From NCBI RefSeq assembly GCF_000377665.1, contig NZ_KB898646.1:884581-948580 (forward strand): 64,000 nt of DNA, written 5' to 3'. Both the position numbers and the translations under genes were made by a program. Under the pieces are notes generated by a model that saw only the letters and a list, made by a program, of their open reading frames with translations, had not been told where the DNA came from and did not search any database. Positions 57,102-64,000 of this stretch are shown here, piece after piece. Each line of letters opens with the position of its first letter. Positions within the stretch are counted from its first letter, which is position 1. This DNA comes from Vreelandella zhanjiangensis DSM 21076 (GTDB taxonomy: Bacteria; Pseudomonadota; Gammaproteobacteria; Pseudomonadales; Halomonadaceae).

Positions 57102-57260
57102 TAATAGGCTTCCTGAAAAACTTTTTAGCAAACACCATGGGTAGTGTATAAGCATCGCTTAATGCACAAAAAGCCTGCATTTTTAATTACTTTGCCCCAT
57201 ATAAGTGCGTCCAATAAATACTTGCAAGACACGCTCTTTTGTCTCAAGCTCAAACCATAT

Positions 57261-57274
57261 TGACCGATCGGTCA
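57261..57274. promoter_or_regulatory. operator of the xdh operon
   Basis: TGACCGATCGGTCA is a perfect 14-bp palindrome, in context TTGACCGATCGGTCAG, close to RutR-type sites (TTGACCA-NN-TGGTCAA). It is 23 bases before the xdhA start and in the region between two divergent genes. Confidence 0.7.
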
Positions 57275-57297
57275 GAACAATCACAATGGAGTTTGGT

Positions 57298-58752
57298 ATG
57301 GCTATTATTGAGTTTCTTCTCAATGGCGTTCCCAAACAGTGCACCGTATCGCCAGATACCAGTATTTTAACGCTATTGCGTGAGCATTTGGGGGCCACCG
57401 GCACCAAAGAAGGCTGTGCCTCAGGTGATTGCGGGGCATGTACCGTTGCCATTAGCGACTTAGCTGATACTCCCCGCACTTACACAAGCGCCAATGCATG
57501 CATCACGCCTGCCCACCAGCTACAGGGCAAAGCGCTTGTCACTATTGAAGGACTGGCTGCTGAAGGTCAATTACACCCAGCGCAAGCGGCCATGATCGAA
57601 TGCCACGGAAGCCAATGCGGCTTTTGCACACCAGGTGTTGTCATGTCCTTGTTTACGCTTTACGAATCGCCCGATAAAGACACTTTATCGTTAACACCAG
57701 AGCAGCTTGAGGAAAGCCTGGGTGGAAATTTATGCCGCTGTACAGGGTATCGCCCGATTCGTGATGCAGCGCTTCAAATGCACACTCATTCTTACGAGCG
57801 GCCAAGCTGGTATAACGCCTTCCTACCCCAAGCTTCGTCTTCTAATACAAACATTCAAAATTCCAACGAATGCTTTTTCATTCAGCCTACATCGCTTGCA
57901 GATTTAACGGCGGCTCGCCTGCGCTTTACAGATGCTCGCCTTGTAGCTGGCGGAACGGACCTATGGTTGGAAAGCACGCAGCGCTTAACACCTCTTGATC
58001 AGCTAATCGACGTTACACACGTTAAAGAACTGCTGACCCTTGAAGCGGATGAATTTAATAACCAATCTGGCTGGTGGGTGGGCGCAGGGGTCACCTATAC
58101 CCAGCTTGAGCCATTATTAAACAGCCACTTTCCGGCCTTTAGCCAATTGCTACAGCGCCTGGGCTCCCAGCAGATTCGTAATCGTGGCACGCTGGGCGGA
58201 AATATCGCAAACGCCTCTCCTATCGGAGACACCCCGCCCGTTTTGCTAGCCCTAGGCGCATGGGTTGAGCTGGCCAATACGACAGGCACTCGCTGTCTAC
58301 CGTTGGAACATTTTTTTAAGGGATACAAACAGACCGCCCTGGCGGCGGATGAAATTCTGTCACGCATATTTATTCCCAAACCTTCCAATACCCATGCATT
58401 ACGCGTCTGGAAATTGTCTAAGCGGCGAGAGGACGATATTTCAGCCGTGCTAGGTGCTTTCAGCTACCGCCTGGAAAAAGATACCCTGCACGATGTACGT
58501 ATAGCCTTCGGCGGTATGGATGCCATACCCAAGCGCGCGCTGACAATGGAAAAAGAGTTGGAAAGTCACAAGATTACGGTAGATATCTTTCGTGCAGCAC
58601 AGGCGGCTATCGTCCAGGACTTTACACCGATGAGCGACGTTCGAGGCAGCGACGTTTATCGCCAACAGGCAGCAGCCAACTTGGTTGAACGGCTTTACTT
58701 AACGCTTTCAGCGCCGGATCAGGAGGTGATGCTGCATGCGTACGCTCACTAG
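57298..58752 (+). CDS. xdhA: xanthine dehydrogenase small subunit (FeS/FAD)
   Basis: 484 residues from the ATG at 57298, with GGAG 6 bases upstream; an ATG at 57286 is also possible. Two [2Fe-2S] clusters: Cys40, 45, 48 and 68, then Cys107, 110, 146 and 148. From about residue 190 the FAD domain follows (VAGGTDLWLE, GTLGGNIANASPIGDTPP). It passes electrons from the molybdenum site to NAD. Its end overlaps xdhB by 17 bases. Confidence 0.95.
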   Translation: MAIIEFLLNGVPKQCTVSPDTSILTLLREHLGATGTKEGCASGDCGACTVAISDLADTPRTYTSANACITPAHQLQGKALVTIEGLAAEGQLHPAQAAMIECHGSQCGFCTPGVVMSLFTLYESPDKDTLSLTPEQLEESLGGNLCRCTGYRPIRDAALQMHTHSYERPSWYNAFLPQASSSNTNIQNSNECFFIQPTSLADLTAARLRFTDARLVAGGTDLWLESTQRLTPLDQLIDVTHVKELLTLEADEFNNQSGWWVGAGVTYTQLEPLLNSHFPAFSQLLQRLGSQQIRNRGTLGGNIANASPIGDTPPVLLALGAWVELANTTGTRCLPLEHFFKGYKQTALAADEILSRIFIPKPSNTHALRVWKLSKRREDDISAVLGAFSYRLEKDTLHDVRIAFGGMDAIPKRALTMEKELESHKITVDIFRAAQAAIVQDFTPMSDVRGSDVYRQQAAANLVERLYLTLSAPDQEVMLHAYAH

Positions 58753-61159
58753 ACTCGATAAAGACAGCCAACGCGCTCGCCAAGAGCTTAAAGATCAAAT
58801 CCAAGGCGATGGCCCACTCGCTTGCCATACGGTAAAAAGCAGCGGAGCACGCCAAGCTGGCCAATCCAGTATTCATGAAAGTGCTGAGAAACACGTTACC
58901 GGCAAAGCGGCTTATATTGATGATCTAAAAACACCTTCTGATGCACTGCATGTAGCGCTAGGCCTGTCACCGGTAGCACACGGTATATTAACTGCTTTAA
59001 AGCTTGAAGCCGTGAAGCAAGCTCCCGGTGTTGTCGATGTCATTACGTTTCATGATGTGCCGGGTGATACTGATATTGGCCCGGTTTTCCCTGGCGACCC
59101 TATCTTCGTTGATCAGGAAATTAGCTATGCCGGTCAGTGCCTGTTTGCCGTAGCGGCTACCTCTCTACACGCAGCCCGCCGCGCGGTAAAACTTGCAAGC
59201 ATTGAAATTGACGAACAGCCTGCAAGCCTTGACCCCGTGACTGCCACTCAGCGTGAAGAATTCGTGCGCCCTTCTCATGTGCAGGAACGTGGCGATTGGC
59301 AGCAAGCCTTACGTCAAGCCCCTCATGTTATCGAAAGCGAGCTGTTCGTCGGCGGGCAGGAGCACTTTTATCTAGAGGGGCAGGCGTGTGTAGTGCTGCC
59401 GACCGAAGATGAAGGCGTGATTGTTCATACCTCCAATCAGCACCCCAGTGAAACACAGAAACTTGTTGCTGAAGTACTCGGTATTCCGCTTCATGCCGTC
59501 ACGGTAGAAGTCCGTCGTATGGGCGGCGGATTCGGTGGTAAAGAGACTCAGGCATCCCCCTGGGCCTGTATTGCTGCCATTATTGCTCGCCGTACAGGTA
59601 AAGCAATACGTCTTCGCCTGCCGCGCAGTGAAGATATGCGCGTTACCGGCAAACGCCACCCCTTTCATAACCGTTATAAGCTGGCCATTGATCAACAGGG
59701 CATTATTCAGGGCGGTGAAATAAGCGTGATAGGTGACTGCGGCTATTCACCTGATCTTTCTGATGCAATTGTTGATCGCGCCATGTTCCATACGGATAAC
59801 GCTTATTCGTTAGGCGATGCCAGAGTGGTTGGCCATCGCGCTAAAACGCATACCGCGTCCAATACGGCGTTTCGTGGCTTTGGCGGCCCTCAAGGTATGA
59901 TGATTATTGAGGCGGCCATGGACGATATTGCCCGCCAGGTGGGTGAGGATCCGCTGACCATACGTAAGCGAAACTTTTATCGTGATGGGCGGGACACTAC
60001 TCACTACGGTCAGCATGTCGATCAACGCCAGCTACTTCATACGCTTGTTGAAACACTGGAAACCGACAGTGATTACTGGGAGCGTCGTAAAGCCATTAAA
60101 ACGTTTAATGGCGTAAGCCCCATCATTAAGAAAGGTCTTGCGCTTACTCCCGTCAAGTTTGGCATTTCGTTTACCGCACAACATCTTAATCAGGCCGGTG
60201 CACTGTTACATATCTATACTGACGGAAGCGTCATGATCAATCATGGCGGTACCGAAATGGGCCAGGGGCTACATACCAAGATCTGTCAGGTTGTTGCTCG
60301 CGAATTGGGTCTGAGCCTTGAGCAGGTGCGTATTACGGCAACCCGCACGGATAAAGTCCCCAATACCTCTCCCACTGCCGCTTCTAGCGGCGCCGACCTA
60401 AACGGCATGGCTGCTCGGGACGCGGCCAGTAAGTTACGTGAGCGGCTATTCGATTTTGCAGCCTCACACTTTACAGCGGGCCTGGATCGAGAAGGAATGC
60501 GCCTTGAAGAAGGCATGCTGGTTTCAGGCAGTAACGAAAGCGAGCAGCGAATTCCCTGGGGCGAGTTGATTCAAACCGCCTATCTCAATCGTATTTCGCT
60601 TTCAGAAAAAGGCTTTTATGCCACGCCCCTGATCCACTACAACCGCGCGACCGGACAAGGGCGACCCTTTTATTACTACGCGTTTGGCGCAGCGGTATCC
60701 GAGGTCAGTGTTGATATGCTGACCGGGGAATACCAGGTTGATCGGGTTGATATACTTCATGATGTAGGTACGTCGTTAAATCCCGCCATCGATATTGGCC
60801 AAGTGGAAGGCGGCTTTATTCAGGGGATGGGCTGGCTTACCAGTGAAGAGCTTAAATGGAACGCTAAAGGGGTACTGGTAAGTGATGGCCCAGCCACTTA
60901 CAAAATTCCGACCTTTGGCGACTTACCGCCTATCTTTAACGTAGCGCTCATGGAAGGCCATCCGAACTCCATGGCAAGCCTTTATCGCTCTAAAGCGGTG
61001 GGCGAGCCTCCGCTTATGCTGGGCATTAGCGTATGGTCGGCATTACGGGATGCCCTTTCAAGCTTGACCAACTACGCTACTTCACCGCGCTTAGATACGC
61101 CGGCAACGCCCGAACGGGTTATGCTGGCAGCCAACGCCATCAGGGAGAAAACCCTGTGA
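58736..61159 (+). CDS. xdhB: xanthine dehydrogenase molybdopterin subunit
   Basis: 807 residues. Oxidises hypoxanthine and xanthine to urate at a Mo-cofactor. Landmarks: HESAEKHVTGKAAYIDD, the Mo-pterin loops RMGGGFGGKETQ and AFRGFGGPQGM, GGTEMGQGLHTK, and the catalytic Glu757 in VGEPPLMLG. Start at 58736 has AGGAGG 9 bases upstream inside xdhA. Confidence 0.96.
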   Translation: MRTLTRLDKDSQRARQELKDQIQGDGPLACHTVKSSGARQAGQSSIHESAEKHVTGKAAYIDDLKTPSDALHVALGLSPVAHGILTALKLEAVKQAPGVVDVITFHDVPGDTDIGPVFPGDPIFVDQEISYAGQCLFAVAATSLHAARRAVKLASIEIDEQPASLDPVTATQREEFVRPSHVQERGDWQQALRQAPHVIESELFVGGQEHFYLEGQACVVLPTEDEGVIVHTSNQHPSETQKLVAEVLGIPLHAVTVEVRRMGGGFGGKETQASPWACIAAIIARRTGKAIRLRLPRSEDMRVTGKRHPFHNRYKLAIDQQGIIQGGEISVIGDCGYSPDLSDAIVDRAMFHTDNAYSLGDARVVGHRAKTHTASNTAFRGFGGPQGMMIIEAAMDDIARQVGEDPLTIRKRNFYRDGRDTTHYGQHVDQRQLLHTLVETLETDSDYWERRKAIKTFNGVSPIIKKGLALTPVKFGISFTAQHLNQAGALLHIYTDGSVMINHGGTEMGQGLHTKICQVVARELGLSLEQVRITATRTDKVPNTSPTAASSGADLNGMAARDAASKLRERLFDFAASHFTAGLDREGMRLEEGMLVSGSNESEQRIPWGELIQTAYLNRISLSEKGFYATPLIHYNRATGQGRPFYYYAFGAAVSEVSVDMLTGEYQVDRVDILHDVGTSLNPAIDIGQVEGGFIQGMGWLTSEELKWNAKGVLVSDGPATYKIPTFGDLPPIFNVALMEGHPNSMASLYRSKAVGEPPLMLGISVWSALRDALSSLTNYATSPRLDTPATPERVMLAANAIREKTL

Positions 61160-62019
61160 CAGCCCCCATGGCATGGCATGCCGCGATTGACTGCTTACAG
61201 CGCGCAGGCACGCCTCATGTATTGGCAACCCAAGTCACTAGCGCTGGCTCTACTCCGAGGGAACCGGGCGCGCACATGGTTATTACCCTGGATGCTATTT
61301 TCGATACGCTAGGAGGCGGCAACTTTGAGTGGCAAACTATTCAGGCTGCTCGTGACTACTTAAAGCAGCAGCGCTATGGATTTCATCTGGAAGCTTTTTC
61401 GCTAGGCGGGCGAAGCGGGCAATGCTGCGGAGGATTCGTCAATATATTGCTTGAGGTCTTTCCTGGTGCCGAAGCTAACATCGCGATATTTGGAGCAGGT
61501 CACGTTGGGCAGGAAATTGTAAAGTTAAGTGCGCCATTACCCTGGCGGCTGACCTTACATGACAGCCGCACCGAGATATTGAGCGAGTTACATCAACAGC
61601 CGCGCTTAACCTGCCATGCCCTGCGGGATGTCAGTCGCAATGTAGCTCAACTGCCACCTCACACTCACGTGCTAATACTTACCCATAGTCATGATGAAGA
61701 TTATGCTCTGATTGCTGAGCTTATCCAACGTGACGATTTAGCCTCCATTGGACTCATTGGCTCTGATAGCAAATGGGCAAGCTTTTCAGGGCGGCTGATA
61801 CGTGCAGGCTATACTGCGGAGAAAATTCAACGGGTTCGTTGCCCCATCGGCCGCCACCTTGGCCATAAGCCAAGTAATAAAACCCCTTATGCAATCGCCT
61901 TAAGCGTTGTGTCTGAGCTTCTTTGTTTAACTGATACCCCTTCTGCTCAAGAAACACGGGGCCTATCCAGCCAGGCACTGCGCACCCTTTTCACTACTCC
62001 CTCTACTACCATGAGTTAA
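61156..62019 (+). CDS. xdhC: xanthine dehydrogenase accessory protein XdhC
   Basis: 287 residues from the GTG at 61156, which overlaps the xdhB stop (GTGA) and has GGGAG 8 bases upstream. It binds the molybdenum cofactor and helps its sulfuration and insertion. Motifs: SAGSTPREPGAHMVI at the N terminus, GRSGQCCGGFV, and a Rossmann part starting IAIFGAGHVGQEIVKLS. Ends two bases before guaD. Confidence 0.93.
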   Translation: MTAPMAWHAAIDCLQRAGTPHVLATQVTSAGSTPREPGAHMVITLDAIFDTLGGGNFEWQTIQAARDYLKQQRYGFHLEAFSLGGRSGQCCGGFVNILLEVFPGAEANIAIFGAGHVGQEIVKLSAPLPWRLTLHDSRTEILSELHQQPRLTCHALRDVSRNVAQLPPHTHVLILTHSHDEDYALIAELIQRDDLASIGLIGSDSKWASFSGRLIRAGYTAEKIQRVRCPIGRHLGHKPSNKTPYAIALSVVSELLCLTDTPSAQETRGLSSQALRTLFTTPSTTMS

Positions 62020-62020
62020 T

Positions 62021-63340
62021 ATGACCTCCTCTACCAATACGCTTATTCGTGCCGAACTGGTAAGCTTTGCCCGCAACCCCGGTGAGGGTGACAAGCCAAG
62101 CCCAGGCAGTTTGGAGCACTACGGCGATGGCCTACTCTGGTTAAAAGGCCAGCATATTCATGCCGTAGGTCATTTTAGTGAACTAGCGCCCTCACTTCCC
62201 GACGGCAGTGAAGTGCTGGATTATCGCGGCAAGCTGATCATGCCAGGCTTTATCGATACTCACGTGCATTATGTGCAGCTAGACGTTATGGCATCGTATG
62301 GTCGGCAACTACTTGATTGGTTAAACGACTATACCTTTCCCGAAGAGTGCCGCTTTGCCAATCATGCTCATGCCGAAGCACTCTCCGACGCTTTTTTAGA
62401 CGAAATGCTGCGGGCAGGCACCACCACGGCACAGGTATTTGGCTCAAGCCACCCTGGATCGATGGATGCTTTCTTTACCGCCTGCAATAAGCGTCAGCTG
62501 CGCATGCTGGCCGGTAAAGTATTGATGGACCGTAACGCGCCTGAAGGTTTGTTGGACGGTGCGTCGGGTATTGCCGATACCGAGCGACTGATTGAGGATT
62601 GGCATAACTCTCAGCGCCTTGGCTATAGCGTAACGCCTCGTTTTGCGCCGACCTCCACGAAAATCCAAATGGATGCAGCTGGCGCACTGCTTCGTAATGA
62701 CCCGACTCTTTGGCTACAAACCCACTTAGCGGAAAATAGCGGTGAACTTGACTGGGTTGCCGAACTTTTCCCTGATAACCAGGATTATCTATCTGTTTAC
62801 GAAAAAGCTGGGTTAGTAGGACCACGCAGTACGTTCGCCCATGGAATACATTTGGATAATGGCATGCGCACGCGTTTAGCAGAACGTGGCGCAAATATTG
62901 CTTTCTGCCCAAGCTCCAATCTGTTTTTAGGCAGCGGACTGTTTGACCGTTATGCCGCACAAGAAACCGGCATGGCGTTTAGCTACGCCAGCGATATCGG
63001 CGCGGGGACTGATCTTTCAGGGTTTGATACGCTTAAAAGTGCTTACCAGGTTGGCCAGCTAAGCGGCCAACCTCTCACTGCTTGGCAGGGCTTTTATGGC
63101 CTTACCCATGGCAATGCTAAAACACTCGCATTGGACAGTCACATTGGTCAGTTAGCGCCGACTTTTGAGGCTGACTTCGTGGTCATTGACCCTAATGCCA
63201 CACCGCTTCTCACACGAAGAATTCAGCGCTGCTCTACTTTGGGTGAACGTTTATTTGCCCTGATGATATTGGCGGACGACCGAGCCATTTATGAAACCTG
63301 GGTTGCCGGCAAATGCCAACATCAACGCGATCAAAATTGA
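62021..63340 (+). CDS. guaD: guanine deaminase
   Basis: 439-residue zinc amidohydrolase that turns guanine into xanthine, the substrate of the preceding enzyme. Zinc His81 and His83 in PGFIDTHVHYVQ, HLAENSGELDW (further His), and SDIGAGTDLSGF with the last Asp ligand. Last gene of the xdhABC-guaD purine operon; a terminator follows. Confidence 0.95.
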   Translation: MTSSTNTLIRAELVSFARNPGEGDKPSPGSLEHYGDGLLWLKGQHIHAVGHFSELAPSLPDGSEVLDYRGKLIMPGFIDTHVHYVQLDVMASYGRQLLDWLNDYTFPEECRFANHAHAEALSDAFLDEMLRAGTTTAQVFGSSHPGSMDAFFTACNKRQLRMLAGKVLMDRNAPEGLLDGASGIADTERLIEDWHNSQRLGYSVTPRFAPTSTKIQMDAAGALLRNDPTLWLQTHLAENSGELDWVAELFPDNQDYLSVYEKAGLVGPRSTFAHGIHLDNGMRTRLAERGANIAFCPSSNLFLGSGLFDRYAAQETGMAFSYASDIGAGTDLSGFDTLKSAYQVGQLSGQPLTAWQGFYGLTHGNAKTLALDSHIGQLAPTFEADFVVIDPNATPLLTRRIQRCSTLGERLFALMILADDRAIYETWVAGKCQHQRDQN

Positions 63341-63351
63341 TTAGTTGTGAA

Positions 63352-63393
63352 GAGTGAGGAGTGAGGAGTGAGGAGTGAGGAGTGAGGAGTGAG
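63352..63393. repeat. 7-bp microsatellite GAGTGAG, six copies
   Basis: Six perfect, uninterrupted copies of GAGTGAG, starting 12 bases after the guaD stop and outside any gene. Confidence 0.95.
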
Positions 63394-63446
63394 GCAGGTT
63401 ACGATCTACGCACTCACTCTTTATTGCTAATCATACTTAATAAATA

Positions 63447-63478
63447 ATCCCCAGCTTTATAAGAGGCTGGGGATTTTT
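63447..63478 (+). terminator. terminator of the xdh-guaD operon
   Basis: ATCCCCAGC and GCTGGGGAT pair over a 10-base loop, followed by TTTTT. Confidence 0.85.
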
Positions 63479-63509
63479 AAATAAGTATGACTTTCTTCCA
63501 CGCAAACAA

Positions 63510-63534
63510 AAAACCCAGCCGGTGGCTGGGTTTT
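63510..63534 (-). terminator. terminator of the rRNA operon
   Basis: AAAACCCAGCC-GGT-GGCTGGGTTTT; on the reverse strand it is followed by more T (TTTTTTG). It starts 13 bases after the 5S 3' end. Confidence 0.85.
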
Positions 63535-63546
63535 CTGCGGGATAAG

Positions 63547-63664
63547 TGCCTGACGATGACCTACTCTCGCATGGGGAGACCCCACACTACCATCGGCGCT
63601 AAGCGGTTTCACTACTGAGTTCGGCAAGGGATCAGGTGGTTCACGCTCGCTATGGTCGTCAGGC
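63547..63664 (-). rRNA. rrf: 5S ribosomal RNA
   Basis: The reverse strand reads GCCTGACGACCATAGCGAGC at the 5' end, contains the conserved GCCGAACTCAGTAGTGAAAC and GCGCCGATGGTAGTGTGGGG segments and ends in GTCATCGTCAGGCA, which pairs with the 5' end. About 118 bases. Ends are placed by comparison with E. coli 5S and may be off by one or two bases. Confidence 0.96.
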
Positions 63665-63787
63665 GTAACTGTCAATGTCTATCATGCTGACGTGTTCTGT
63701 GAGCGTCTCTCGTGCCAAGCGTCTTCTCGCTCAGCGCGCGTATCCGGTACTCATCGTTATCACTGCGACCAGACCCCTTGGGTGTTA

Positions 63788-64000
<213 letters not shown>

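Overview
The window reads as ordinary chromosome of a gammaproteobacterium, most probably a member of the Halomonadaceae (Halomonas or Vreelandella type). Two housekeeping blocks keep the gammaproteobacterial order: tig-clpP-clpX-lon-hupB-ppiD and thrS-infC-rpmI-rplT-pheS-pheT-ihfA. The YehZYXW-type osmolyte importer, the large acyl-CoA gene set and the protein sequences fit a halophilic heterotroph. The genus is an inference from style and gene order, not a database result. I see no insertion sequence, prophage, CRISPR array or tRNA gene.

Left part (1-15.2 kb) is acyl-CoA catabolism. A left-truncated FadJ-like protein, two paired acyl-CoA dehydrogenase subunits and a PaaG-like hydratase/isomerase recall the F..C-D-E order of pimeloyl-CoA (pim) operons. 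After a convergent nitronate monooxygenase come etfBA, a tightly overlapping reverse operon (acyl-CoA dehydrogenase, acyl-CoA ligase, thioesterase, unknown membrane protein), and a forward set (3-hydroxyacyl-CoA dehydrogenase, thiolase, IclR regulator). Three 15-bp palindromes of the form TTYTGC-N3-GCRRAA sit in front of etfB and in the divergent promoter region, and suggest one regulon.

15.3-18.9 kb is an MCE-type lipid transport operon (MlaE-like permease with an N-terminal STAS-like part, MlaF-like ATPase, MlaD-like protein, auxiliary lipoprotein). Convergent to it is an operon for a branched-chain 2-oxoacid dehydrogenase (E1 alpha, E1 beta, E2) that ends in a Hanks-type protein kinase. 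24.5-28.4 kb is the YehZYXW-type osmolyte ABC importer, preceded by a hairpin and a 15-bp minisatellite.

28.6-50.3 kb is housekeeping: cysS and glnS, ppiB and lpxH, the chaperone/protease block, a small flavodoxin with a membrane protein, and the ihfA-to-thrS translation block. Two control signals stand out there: an infC start at ATC, and a hairpin in front of thrS whose seven-base loop copies a tRNA-Thr(GGU) anticodon loop.

50.4-57.1 kb holds an OmpA-type lipoprotein, a DUF2489 protein, heme A synthase, a small lipoprotein, the HrpB helicase and a TetR-family (RutR-like) regulator. From 57.3 kb a divergent purine catabolism operon (xdhA, xdhB, xdhC, guaD) starts behind a perfect TGACCGATCGGTCA operator. 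The right edge is the 3' end of a ribosomal RNA operon on the reverse strand (partial 23S, 5S, terminator).
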